Shown here: positions 16,039-24,030 of the stretch, one piece after another
How the letters are laid out: each line of letters opens with the position of its first letter
Numbering within the stretch: position 1 is the stretch's first letter
From: Lentisphaerota bacterium
GTDB taxonomy: Bacteria; Verrucomicrobiota; Lentisphaeria; Victivallales; Victivallaceae
Length of the DNA: 49,890 bases
Direction: 5' to 3'
NCBI GenBank assembly: GCA_015061745.1
Contig: SUWB01000021.1
Location: 1 to 49,890, forward strand
Notes under the pieces: generated by a model
Databases searched by the model: none
Seen by the model: only the letters and a program-made list of their open reading frames with translations
Told to the model about the DNA's origin: nothing
Position numbers and translations under genes: made by a program

Positions 16039-16800
16039 TTATTGTTTTTGCCCGAGCCGTCTGACATACTCAAATATGAGAACAGTTGCAGCTTGGGCGG
16101 CGTTGATGGATTCATAATTTCCCGGCATAGGGATATTGATGCTCTGGGCTCTTTCGACGTGAGATCCGGAAGGTTCTCCGCCGATAATGACCACGCTGCG
16201 GTCATAAAGTCCCGGGGCGGTAAAACAGCTTTCGCCGCCGTGAGGATCAGCATAAAAGAAAGTACCGTATCCTTTTTCAGCGGCCGTACTCAGCAACTCA
16301 TCAAGAGAAGCAAACCCCCTGAGCGAAAGTCCGAACTGCGCCCCCATTCCGGAACGGACAGCTTTGTCGCTCCAGGGATCAACAGTTCCGGCGGAGTACC
16401 ACAATTCTCTGACCCCGGCGGCACGGCAGCTGCGGGCGATAGTTCCGAAATTCCCGGGATCACCGATGCCGTCAAGGGCAAAGATAAAGTCCCCGGCAAC
16501 ATCTTCCGGAGCAACGGGGACCTCTGCCACAGCGATGATTCCCTGAGGCGAGACGGTTCCTGAAATATCGTTGAAAAGATGTTCCGGAAGTTCCCGGAGT
16601 TTTTGGGGATCAAAGGAAATCTGCCCCAAACCTTTTTCCGTACCGACACAAAAGAGGACATTTTCAGGGAAAAATTCCAGCAGTTCCCTTACTGCCCGGA
16701 CGCCTTCACAGCGGCAGCAGGAACTTTTACGCCTGCCCTGCCGGGTGCCGAGGGCACGGAGCAAAGCTGTCTCACGTTTGCTGGGAGCAGGATATCCCAT
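16039..16800 (-). CDS. SpoU/TrmH-family RNA 2'-O-methyltransferase
   Basis: A 253-residue protein with a short substrate-binding N-domain and a SPOUT knot domain. Motif 1 is LDGIGDPGNFGTIARSCRAAG, shown here only in part as GDPGNFGTIAR. Motif 2 is IIGGEPSG, and motif 3 is NIPMPGNYESINAAQAATV. These are the three SpoU signatures. It probably methylates a ribose in 23S rRNA or tRNA, but the target is not decided by sequence. Start 16800 is supported by AGGAGG; a frame opening at 16848 adds 16 residues without a site. Confidence 0.93.
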   Translation of the reverse strand: MGYPAPSKRETALLRALGTRQGRRKSSCCRCEGVRAVRELLEFFPENVLFCVGTEKGLGQISFDPQKLRELPEHLFNDISGTVSPQGIIAVAEVPVAPEDVAGDFIFALDGIGDPGNFGTIARSCRAAGVRELWYSAGTVDPWSDKAVRSGMGAQFGLSLRGFASLDELLSTAAEKGYGTFFYADPHGGESCFTAPGLYDRSVVIIGGEPSGSHVERAQSINIPMPGNYESINAAQAATVLIFEYVRRLGQKQ

Positions 16801-16841
16801 AATAAAAATCCTCCTGAAAAGTTGGTACAATAAAGCAGAAA

Positions 16842-16871
16842 AGGGCACGGGAAAAAAATTTCCCTGTTGCC
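16842..16871 (-). terminator. Possible terminator hairpin between TPR and SpoU genes
   Basis: Minus-strand GGGC/GCCC plus inner AGGGAAA/TTTCCC arms form a hairpin followed by TTTTCTG. The T-tract is short (four), so termination is plausible but not certain. Confidence 0.5.
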
Positions 16872-16880
16872 CGTTTCACA

Positions 16881-16960
16881 ATGCCGGAAAGCGTCCCTTT
16901 TTCAACGACGCTCCGGCACTTGAAACTCCCCTCTCTGCCATCTTCGGCACTGAAGGGAGA
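16881..16960 (-). other. Two further stem-loops in the same intergenic stretch
   Basis: Besides the hairpin at 16842-16871, the 177 bp between the TPR protein and the SpoU methyltransferase contain TGCCGGA...TCCGGCA with an inner AGCGTC/GACGCT stem (16881-16917) and CTCCC/GGGAG arms (16924-16957). Three hairpins in 120 bp could be stacked terminators, a processed leader or a small RNA. No known RNA family is recognised. Confidence 0.4.
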
Positions 16961-16977
16961 ATCTAATTCCCCGGTTC

Positions 16978-17676
16978 TTACTTGGCCTTAGGGGTCTTGG
17001 CTTTGGGTTTGGGTCCCAGTTCGCCGTTTTCCAGGGCCAGCTGCATCGCCTTGACCACAGCAAGATACTGAGCAGCACTCTGAGTATCTCCGGCCAATTT
17101 TGCACCCTTAGCCAGAACAGCTGCGGCACCGTTGGGATCAGCAGGAGCCAGCAAGCGGGCGGCGGCGGCACAAGCCTGAAGCCGGACAGCGTTGCTGAAA
17201 CTGACATTACCGGCAGTTTTGACAAAAGCAGCGGCAGCCTCTTTGTTTTTTCCGGTAAGTTCAAGGATCAGACCTTCGTTAATGGCGGCAGTTCCTTTGA
17301 CAGCGGCATCGGCTTCAGGATCAGCGGCAACCAACTTGAGCTGAGCAAGAGCTTCTTTGTACTTTTTGGCATCCACATAGAGCTGGATCAACCGCTGCCG
17401 GGCTGCGAGAGCACCCTTTTTGCCTTTATTCTGAGCGAGGGCTTTTTCAAGAGCAGGAGCATCAGCTGCATCGGCAAAAGCGTAAGCTGCCTGACGGGCG
17501 GAACGGTTGCTCATTCCCCAAACGGCAAAAGCCAGGGCGATCACAAAAGCCAGAACCACGCCGATAACAGCGATCTTCTTCCAGTTTTCTGCGAAAAGCA
17601 TTTCAAAACGTTCTCTTTCAGAAAAGAGGGCGGAAGACATTTCAGCGTTCATCTGCTGAGTTTGTTTCTTGTCCAT
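16978..17676 (-). CDS. Membrane-anchored TPR protein (YfgM-like)
   Basis: A 232-residue protein: a polar N-terminus, one membrane helix (about 33-55), then TPR-like helical pairs (KKYKEALAQLKLVAADP and KNKEAAAAFVKTAG) and an Ala/Lys/Pro C-terminus. The plan matches YfgM and similar periplasmic TPR proteins that work with the Sec translocon or chaperones, but the similarity is by architecture only. Start 17676 has AAGGAA and the TATTATGG context. A longer frame would overlap the preceding purH gene by 62 bp and was rejected. Confidence 0.7.
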   Translation of the reverse strand: MDKKQTQQMNAEMSSALFSERERFEMLFAENWKKIAVIGVVLAFVIALAFAVWGMSNRSARQAAYAFADAADAPALEKALAQNKGKKGALAARQRLIQLYVDAKKYKEALAQLKLVAADPEADAAVKGTAAINEGLILELTGKNKEAAAAFVKTAGNVSFSNAVRLQACAAAARLLAPADPNGAAAVLAKGAKLAGDTQSAAQYLAVVKAMQLALENGELGPKPKAKTPKAK

Positions 17677-17704
17677 AATAGAGAGATTCCTTTCAAGTTG
17701 AGGA

Positions 17705-18823
17705 TCAGTGGTGAGAGAAGATCCGCTCGGGAGCGTGGAAAAGAGCCACGCCCAATTCGTTGGCACGCTTGATCACATCGGCATCCCGGAGAGAACCTGC
17801 AGGAGCGATGATGGCTTTGATTCCGGCAGCGGCGGCGGTTTCGACACCGTCTTCAAAGGGGAAGAATCCGTCGCTGGACATTACAGAACCCTCAAGGGTA
17901 CCGGTGCCGGTGTATTTCTGACGGAATTTGGCAATAGCCTGTTCGATAGCACCCACACGGTCCTGCTCACCGGTTCCCACGGACAGGGTCTGACCGTTCT
18001 GAGCGATGACCACGCCGTTGGAACGGACGCTCAAGTTGACATACCAGGAAAAGAGCAGATCGATTTTCTGCTGTTCAGTGGCTTCAACCGTGGAAATCTG
18101 ATGACCGCAGCGGGTATTTTCGCCTTCAGCAGGTTTAAGGTCGGCGATAGACCTCAGAGCTGTGGTGAGGGGGGCTGCGATGATAACAGTCCCGTCAGCA
18201 AGGACCTTGCAGGTCTGATGGATTGCTGAAGTTTCACCGGTGTAACGGGGCAGAGACTTCAGATCGCCGCATTTCAGGATACGGACGTGCTTGTTGAGTT
18301 TGAATCTTTCGCCGTCGTTGAAAACAGCCAGAGCTTCAGGAGTGAAAGCAGGAGCGACCACACATTCCACAAAGGTGCTCATAATTTCTTCTGCGGTGGC
18401 GGCATCGACTTCAACGTTGAAAGCGATCACACTGCCGAAAGCAGCACGGGCATCAGCATCACGGCCTTTGATGTAAACGCTTTTCAAATCTTCCCCGGGC
18501 AGAGCCACAGCGGCACCGGAAGGATTGACGTGTTTCATAACGCCGCAGGCGGGGCAGTCAAAGAATTTGACGATATTGAGAGCTCCGGAAATATCTTCGA
18601 GGTTGGTCTGGGAAAGACCGTTTTTCCCGTTCTTGAGCACCTCCATACCGCCGATGACGCCGATTTCGTCAACGGGGCGGTAGCTGGCGGCGGGCTGGTG
18701 GGGGTTGGTACCGTAACGCAGATCGTCGATCTTGACATAACGGCGGCCGTTGATTTCCATCTCAGCGGGGAAATCCCCCACGTTGCGGGAAAGGTAACTG
18801 GAACGTGAAAGTGCTTCAGCCAT
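17705..18823 (-). CDS. purH: AICAR transformylase, monofunctional (PurH C-domain only)
   Basis: A 372-residue protein corresponding to the C-terminal domain of PurH, which formylates AICAR to FAICAR in the ninth step of purine synthesis. Seen are LRYGTNPHQPAA, KHVNPSG (catalytic Lys-His), AFGSVIAFN, and a SDGFFPFEDGVE segment. The N-terminal IMP cyclohydrolase domain (about 200 residues) is absent, yet the start at 18823 has GGAG and its own promoter, so this is a standalone enzyme, not a remnant. The cyclohydrolase must be encoded elsewhere. Confidence 0.92.
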   Translation of the reverse strand: MAEALSRSSYLSRNVGDFPAEMEINGRRYVKIDDLRYGTNPHQPAASYRPVDEIGVIGGMEVLKNGKNGLSQTNLEDISGALNIVKFFDCPACGVMKHVNPSGAAVALPGEDLKSVYIKGRDADARAAFGSVIAFNVEVDAATAEEIMSTFVECVVAPAFTPEALAVFNDGERFKLNKHVRILKCGDLKSLPRYTGETSAIHQTCKVLADGTVIIAAPLTTALRSIADLKPAEGENTRCGHQISTVEATEQQKIDLLFSWYVNLSVRSNGVVIAQNGQTLSVGTGEQDRVGAIEQAIAKFRQKYTGTGTLEGSVMSSDGFFPFEDGVETAAAAGIKAIIAPAGSLRDADVIKRANELGVALFHAPERIFSHH

Positions 18824-18901
18824 AATAAAACTCCATACATTTGAAAGTAGATGAACCTTCCGCCTCAAGGGCATCAAGTTCTGTTTTTATTGCATCGTAA
18901 T

Positions 18902-18930
18902 AATATACACATTAAAGGGAAAAATTGCAA
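18902..18930 (-). promoter_or_regulatory. Promoter of purH
   Basis: Minus-strand TTGCAA (18925-18930), 17 bp, TATATT (18902-18907), about 80 bp ahead of the start codon. The 280-bp gap between purH and the divergent oxidoreductase gene holds this promoter and the plus-strand one at 19013. Nothing else is evident there. Confidence 0.7.
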
Positions 18931-19012
18931 ATTTTTTTCATTTCCCCGCCGCCGAAAAGGTGAAAATTTCTTTAATTTACCGGCAGACCCCGCTTTTTAA
19001 GGCTGTTTTGAC

Positions 19013-19041
19013 TTGCATAAAACGTCTTAATGATTTATATT
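19013..19041 (+). promoter_or_regulatory. Promoter of the Gfo/Idh/MocA oxidoreductase gene
   Basis: TTGCAT (19013-19018), 17 bp, TATATT (19036-19041). The start codon is 62 bp downstream. Confidence 0.65.
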
Positions 19042-19103
19042 ACTAAAGAGAAACATTATCCTGTTTACAATACCACCAACATAATTTTATGAAAGGTTGA
19101 AAA

Positions 19104-20267
19104 ATGGAAACTTTGAAAGTCGGTCTTATCGCCACTGGCGGCCGGGGAGTTCACGGATATGACCTCCACCGCCCCGAAAAAGGTGTTGAAATCGTTGCCG
19201 GATGCGATATCGCTCAGGCAGCTCTTGACAAATTTACCGAAAAATTCCCTGAAGCTCAGGTTTTCACCGACTACCGCGACCTGCTTAAAGTCGAATCCAT
19301 CGGAGCCGTCCACATCGCAACTCCTGATTATCTCCACGAAGAAATGGCCATCGCCGCTCTTGAAGCCGGCAAAGCCGTTTATCTTGAAAAGCCTATGGCC
19401 ATCACCATTGAAGGCTGTGACCGTATTCTTGAAACCGCCTACCGTACCGGCAGCAAACTTTTCATCGGTCACAATATGCGCCACTTCCCCGTGGTGCTCA
19501 AGATGAAAGAGATCATCGACTCCGGTCTGATCGGTGAACTTCAGGTGGGCTGGTGCCGTCACTTTGTCTGCTACGGCGGCGATGCCTATTTCCGCGACTG
19601 GCACTCTGAACAGCGTTATTCCAACGGTCTGCTGCTTCAGAAGGGTGCTCACGACATCGACGTGATGCACTGGCTTATGGGCAGCTACACCAAGAGCGTT
19701 GTGGGTATGGGTATGCTTTCTGTGTACAACCGCTGCGGCCGCCGTTCCCCCGACACTCCCGGATGCGCCAAGTGGGACAACAAACAGTATCCGCCCCTGA
19801 CTCAGACCGGATTTTCTCCCATTATCGACGTGGAAGACCACAGTATGGTGATGATGCAGCTCGAAAACGGTGCTCAGATGACCTATATGCAGTGTCATTA
19901 CACTCCCGACTCAGAACGCAATTACACCTTTATCGGTACCAAGGGCCGTATTGAAAATATCGGCGACTACGGCAACTGCGAAGTCCACGTCTGGACTCAG
20001 CGCGGTCCCCGTTCCACCCCGGACATCATCTACAAACTCAAGCCTGTTGAAGGCGGTCACGGCGGTGCCGACACCCCCATTCTCGACAACTTCCTCGACT
20101 TTGTCCGTTTCGGAGCCAAGACCAACACCTCTCCCATCGCCGCCCGTCAGTCTGTGGCAGCAGGCGTTCTGGGACACTATTCAATGCGTAACGGCAACAA
20201 CCGTCAGGATGTGCCCCCCTTGCGTCCCGAACTCGTTGCATACTTTGAAAACAATCAGGTCAAATAA
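19104..20267 (+). CDS. Gfo/Idh/MocA-family sugar oxidoreductase
   Basis: A 387-residue NAD(P)-dependent dehydrogenase. The N-terminal Rossmann fold shows GLIATGGRGVHG and DYLHEEMAIAALEAGKAVYLEKP, where EKP is the family catalytic Lys motif. The C-terminal alpha/beta domain carries GAHDIDVMHWLMG with the His/Asp active-site pair. There is no signal peptide or Tat motif, so it acts in the cytoplasm. Substrates of this family are sugars, inositols or sugar acids. The next gene begins 2 bp after the stop, so both are one unit. Confidence 0.93.
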   Translation: METLKVGLIATGGRGVHGYDLHRPEKGVEIVAGCDIAQAALDKFTEKFPEAQVFTDYRDLLKVESIGAVHIATPDYLHEEMAIAALEAGKAVYLEKPMAITIEGCDRILETAYRTGSKLFIGHNMRHFPVVLKMKEIIDSGLIGELQVGWCRHFVCYGGDAYFRDWHSEQRYSNGLLLQKGAHDIDVMHWLMGSYTKSVVGMGMLSVYNRCGRRSPDTPGCAKWDNKQYPPLTQTGFSPIIDVEDHSMVMMQLENGAQMTYMQCHYTPDSERNYTFIGTKGRIENIGDYGNCEVHVWTQRGPRSTPDIIYKLKPVEGGHGGADTPILDNFLDFVRFGAKTNTSPIAARQSVAAGVLGHYSMRNGNNRQDVPPLRPELVAYFENNQVK

Positions 20268-20269
20268 TT

Positions 20270-21124
20270 ATGAACGAAACAAGTTACGCCGAACTCAAAA
20301 AGTACAAAGACCAGTACAATGTGGACTATTCCATCGGAGATTTGACTCCTACTGTCTGTGAGATCAACAACTGGCCTGTTCCCGCCCAGTGCGGCGGAAC
20401 GCCCATTCCGGTGATCGTTGACCACGCCCAGCGTCTTTTTGACGGCGAAGGAAAAAACGAAAAGACATTTATCTACTGTCCTGACGCAGTGGGAGATATC
20501 CACAGACAGCACTATCCTGAACTGCTTGCACGGGTTGAAAAAGTGGCCGGTATCCGTCTGCTTTCCAGCGGTGTGATGCCCAGCGTGACCCCGGTCTGCT
20601 TCGGAACTATTTTTTCAGGAGCCTCTCCTGAAGTCCACGGGATCAGACAGTACGCAAAGCCTGTTCTTGAGGTCGAAACCCTCTTTGACAGCGTTGCCAA
20701 AGCAGGCAAAAAAGCAGCGATTATTTCCATCAACACCTGCAGTATTGATATGATCTTCCGCAAACGGAATGTGGATTACTATTCACTGAATACCGATGCC
20801 CGCTGCCGTGAAGTTGCTGAAATGCTGCTGCGTAACGATGATTATGATATGATCGTCTGTTACAGCACTGAATACGATTCTCTGTCCCACAAAACAGGAT
20901 GCGATTCAGCAACCTCCCTGACTGCATTGAAAAACTGTGTTCAGTACTTTGAAGACTTTGCCCGGCTGACCGATGAAATCTGGGGCAAATACAACCGTGT
21001 ATTGATCTGGGCTCCCGATCACGGAAATCATCCGGTTTCCGAAACATCAGGGACTCACGGAACCAATACTCCGGAAGATATGCTGGTCAACCATTTCTAC
21101 CGGATCACCCCCGGAAAAAAATAA
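20270..21124 (+). CDS. Alkaline-phosphatase-superfamily phosphodiesterase-like protein
   Basis: A 284-residue soluble protein. It shows the superfamily features in order: a metal Asp in YCPDAVGD, a possible nucleophile region SVTPVCFGTIFSG followed by ASPEVHGI, a central ISINTCSIDMIF strand, and metal ligands in YSTEYDSLSHK and APDHGNH. This is the core of nucleotide pyrophosphatase/phosphodiesterase and phosphonoacetate hydrolase enzymes, without large insertions. The substrate is unknown. Pairing with the oxidoreductase suggests a phosphorylated or sulfated sugar, which is inference. Confidence 0.78.
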   Translation: MNETSYAELKKYKDQYNVDYSIGDLTPTVCEINNWPVPAQCGGTPIPVIVDHAQRLFDGEGKNEKTFIYCPDAVGDIHRQHYPELLARVEKVAGIRLLSSGVMPSVTPVCFGTIFSGASPEVHGIRQYAKPVLEVETLFDSVAKAGKKAAIISINTCSIDMIFRKRNVDYYSLNTDARCREVAEMLLRNDDYDMIVCYSTEYDSLSHKTGCDSATSLTALKNCVQYFEDFARLTDEIWGKYNRVLIWAPDHGNHPVSETSGTHGTNTPEDMLVNHFYRITPGKK

Positions 21125-21156
21125 GTTTTCTCAACGGGAAACTCAACAAAAAATAG

Positions 21157-21200
21157 GGCTGCCGCAAACCTCAAAAAGGTGAGCAGCAGCCAGATTTTTT
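21157..21200. terminator. Bidirectional terminator between convergent genes
   Basis: GGCTGC (21157-21162) pairs with GCAGCC (21186-21191) around an inner ACCTC/GGTGA stem. T-rich runs follow on both strands (ATTTTTT on plus, CTATTTTTTG on minus), serving the phosphatase-like gene and the convergent araC-type gene. Confidence 0.8.
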
Positions 21201-21205
21201 ATCTC

Positions 21206-21994
21206 TTAGAAAGAACTGGGAGAATGGCCGAACTCTGCAAGAAAAACAGTGGCAAAATATTCCTGAGAAGAAAATCCGCAGCTGAAGGCGATCTCTTTGA
21301 TTGTGTAGCAGTGTTGTGAAAGCATTTCCACCGCTTTGCGGAGACGGCATCCCTTCAAATAAGCCGAAGGAGAAATGCGAAATGCTTTTTTGAATTCCCT
21401 GCACAGAGTCACGCGGTGGACCGTCAGCAGTTCCGCAAGGCGATTCACATTAAAAGCAGGGTCAGTAAACTCCCGTTCTATCAGTTCTCTGGCTTCGCGG
21501 GCGATATTTTTTTCCTGCCCTTCTCTGTGCAGGGGGGCAGAGGCTATCCGGAAAAGTACCTGAAAGGCGATCCCCATTATTTCAAGACGCCGTTCCGGAG
21601 TCAGATGACGGAGTCCGGCAATGATTTGCCTGAAAAGTTCATCGGGAGCCGGACCGCAAAACTTTTTACCCGGTGTCAGTTTCAATATTTGCTCCAGTAT
21701 CGGCATCCCTTCACCTTCAAAAGCCAGCCAGTAATAATGAAACCCCTCATCCCCGGGGTAGAAATCGTGCCAGGATTTGCAAGGCATATACCACACATCA
21801 CCCGGCTGGATCTTGCAATATTTATTTGCGTTCTTGAAATATCCGCTGCCTTCCACGCACCAGTAAAAGTTGGCATAGTCGATCATCCGTACTCTTTCCC
21901 GATGCGAATTATCGACACAGCAGTGACCGCAACTGCGTACAAAGAGAAGACTATCCCGCTGAGGGGAATAGGCAGTGACCCAAAACTTTTTCAT
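21206..21994 (-). CDS. AraC-family transcription regulator
   Basis: A 262-residue protein. Residues 1-130 are a cupin-like sensor domain (GDVWYMPCKSWHDFYPG), residues 165-262 a double helix-turn-helix (NVNRLAELLTVHRVTLCREFKKAF, shown in part as RLAELLTVHRVTL, and IKEIAFSCGFSSQEYFATVF). Members usually bind a sugar and activate nearby glycan-use genes. It faces a GH2 gene across a 258-bp control region with promoters both ways, so that gene is the probable target. Confidence 0.92.
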   Translation of the reverse strand: MKKFWVTAYSPQRDSLLFVRSCGHCCVDNSHRERVRMIDYANFYWCVEGSGYFKNANKYCKIQPGDVWYMPCKSWHDFYPGDEGFHYYWLAFEGEGMPILEQILKLTPGKKFCGPAPDELFRQIIAGLRHLTPERRLEIMGIAFQVLFRIASAPLHREGQEKNIAREARELIEREFTDPAFNVNRLAELLTVHRVTLCREFKKAFRISPSAYLKGCRLRKAVEMLSQHCYTIKEIAFSCGFSSQEYFATVFLAEFGHSPSSF

Positions 21995-22019
21995 ATTTGT
22001 TCCTCAATTGCTTTAACTC

Positions 22020-22047
22020 AATATACACAGCCTTGAGAAAATTGCAA
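22020..22047 (-). promoter_or_regulatory. Promoter of the AraC-family gene
   Basis: Minus-strand TTGCAA (22042-22047), 16 bp, TATATT (22020-22025). The 12-bp block ATTGCAAATCAT at 22041 recurs at 22101, exactly 60 bp away; both copies include the -35 box of opposing promoters. Confidence 0.65.
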
Positions 22048-22101
22048 ATCATATTGTTTCAAAACCTGATGCGCAGGCTACAATATTGAAGAATACAGCC
22101 A

Positions 22102-22129
22102 TTGCAAATCATCTTTTTTTATGTATATT
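22102..22129 (+). promoter_or_regulatory. Promoter of the GH2 gene
   Basis: TTGCAA (22102-22107), 16 bp, TATATT (22124-22129). Confidence 0.65.
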
Positions 22130-22252
22130 ATTCATAAATAATCATTTTCATCCCCTCCACCATTTGGGCGATCCAAGTGAACAGTTGAAAAGGTGAACAA
22201 GGAGCTCCCCGGTTGGAACAAGCTGAAACAAAAGGAGTTTGACAGTAGTTTT

Positions 22253-23902
22253 ATGAATATATTGAACCTTGACGGTGTTTGGGATTTTACCTTTGCCCCC
22301 CAGGAGCAGAGCCTGCCCGACTCTCTGCCTCACCTGGAATGGGAAAGTGCGTTGAGTGTCCCCGGATGTTTTGATGTGAGTGCCCCTTTTTTCGGCAAGC
22401 GGGGAGTCGGTTATTACCGCTGTACAGTCAGAACCGGTGGACTCATCCGTCTTTCCATTGACGGTCTGGGAGTTGCCGGAAAAGTTTTCTGGGACGGGAA
22501 AACGATCGGTGAGTGTCCTTACGCTTATATGCCGGAAAAGTTTACTTTCAATGCCGGAGAAACAGGGGAACATCAGTTGGTCATTGCCGTGTGCAATCAC
22601 TTCAATAAAGTCTTTTTCCCTTACTTTGATTTTTATGCCTACGGCGGTATTTTCGGCAGTGTCAGGATCGAAGAACTCCCCGGTTACGCCATTGATCTTT
22701 TACAAGTCACTACTCTTGATTATTCAACAGGCAGAGTGCGTGCTGCTGTTACTGCGGACAGATTTTTCCGCGCCCCCCGGAAAATCACCTTTGAAATAGA
22801 CGGTAAAGAAATTCTGACCTCAGAATTTGCCGGGAAAAAAAATGTGTATGAATTCAATGTTCCTGAATTCAAACTCTGGTCTCCGGAAACGCCTGCTCTC
22901 CACCGTCTCCGGGTGATTCTGGGGGCTTATGAAGAATCCTGCAATATCGGGATCCGCACCATTGAGGCCCGGGGACCCCAACTTTTTCTCAACGGCCGGA
23001 AACTTCGTCTGATAGGCTACAACCGTCACGACAGTCATCCTCAATTCGGGGCTGCTGTCCCTCCGTCTCTTATGGCGGCTGACCTTCAGATGATAAAAAA
23101 TCAGGGCTGCAATTTTTTGCGGGGCAGTCACTACCCCCAACGGGAAACATTCCTCGAACTTTGCGATAAACTCGGAATCCTTTTCTGGGAAGAAACCCTG
23201 GGGTGGGACGTACGGGATGAAGAACTTTTCAAACCTGAATTTCTTTTCAAACAGAAAGATCAGGCCCGAAAACTTGTCCGGAGCCACTGCAATCACCCTG
23301 CCATTATCATCTGGGGCTTTATGAACGAAACTTTAAGTGAGGAAAAGCGGTGCCGGAAAATCATTCAAAAGGTTTATGACACTTATAAAGCCAATGATTC
23401 CAGCCGCCTTGTGACTTACGCTTCCAACCGATATGAAAAAGATATCTGTATGGATATTGTGGATATCGTGGCAATGAATCCTTATCCCGGCTGGGGAAGT
23501 ATGAACTTTGATGAGGTTTACAGTCTGCACCGTATCCGTCCCAGACTTGATGAAATCTGTAAAGCGGTCCCCGCAGATAAACCCTATATGATCAGTGAAA
23601 TAGGAGCTTCAGCCATTTACGGCCACCGTGATCCTTACCGGGTCCGGTGGAGTGAAGAATATCAGGCAGAACTGGTTACGGAAGTTTGTAATGTGGTCTT
23701 GCGTGATCCCCGTTACTGCGGTCTGGCTTTCTGGCATTTCTGTGATGCCAAAAGTTATCTCAACGGCGGCAGAGTCAAAGGGATCAACGACAAAGGGATC
23801 CTCAACGAGTACCGTCAGCCCAAACTGGCGTGGCAGGCAATAACAAAAGCCATTTCTGAAATCGGCATTGCCGACCCCCAAGAGAGAAAAAATGACCTTT
23901 AA
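22253..23902 (+). CDS. Glycoside hydrolase family 2 (beta-glucuronidase/galactosidase type)
   Basis: A 549-residue enzyme with the GH2 order: jelly-roll sugar-binding domain (NLDGVWDFTF to FGSVRIEELPGY), Ig-like domain (about 145-240), then a TIM barrel with NFLRGSHYPQ, acid/base Glu 359 in WGFMNETL and nucleophile Glu 449 in MISEIGAS. It has no signal peptide, so it should cleave imported oligosaccharides. The length fits beta-glucuronidase-like enzymes, not the 1000-residue LacZ type. ATG 22253 begins at the usual GH2 start with AGGAG 15 bases upstream. A GTG at 22193 would add 20 residues and is possible. Confidence 0.92.
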   Translation: MNILNLDGVWDFTFAPQEQSLPDSLPHLEWESALSVPGCFDVSAPFFGKRGVGYYRCTVRTGGLIRLSIDGLGVAGKVFWDGKTIGECPYAYMPEKFTFNAGETGEHQLVIAVCNHFNKVFFPYFDFYAYGGIFGSVRIEELPGYAIDLLQVTTLDYSTGRVRAAVTADRFFRAPRKITFEIDGKEILTSEFAGKKNVYEFNVPEFKLWSPETPALHRLRVILGAYEESCNIGIRTIEARGPQLFLNGRKLRLIGYNRHDSHPQFGAAVPPSLMAADLQMIKNQGCNFLRGSHYPQRETFLELCDKLGILFWEETLGWDVRDEELFKPEFLFKQKDQARKLVRSHCNHPAIIIWGFMNETLSEEKRCRKIIQKVYDTYKANDSSRLVTYASNRYEKDICMDIVDIVAMNPYPGWGSMNFDEVYSLHRIRPRLDEICKAVPADKPYMISEIGASAIYGHRDPYRVRWSEEYQAELVTEVCNVVLRDPRYCGLAFWHFCDAKSYLNGGRVKGINDKGILNEYRQPKLAWQAITKAISEIGIADPQERKNDL

Positions 23903-24030
23903 TTGCTGATTTTGCTGTTCCTGACAGCCCGGTCAATGGAACTCTGTCAACACTGACAGTGCGTACAGGAGTTATTGATTTCGTTCTTTAGAAAAACAAG
24001 TAAGAAATCCAGAAAAAAGGAGACCTGTTT

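Noticed and set aside
17705-18823. purH as a truncated remnant
   Set aside because: It has a promoter, ribosome-binding site and all transformylase motifs, and standalone forms of this domain are known.
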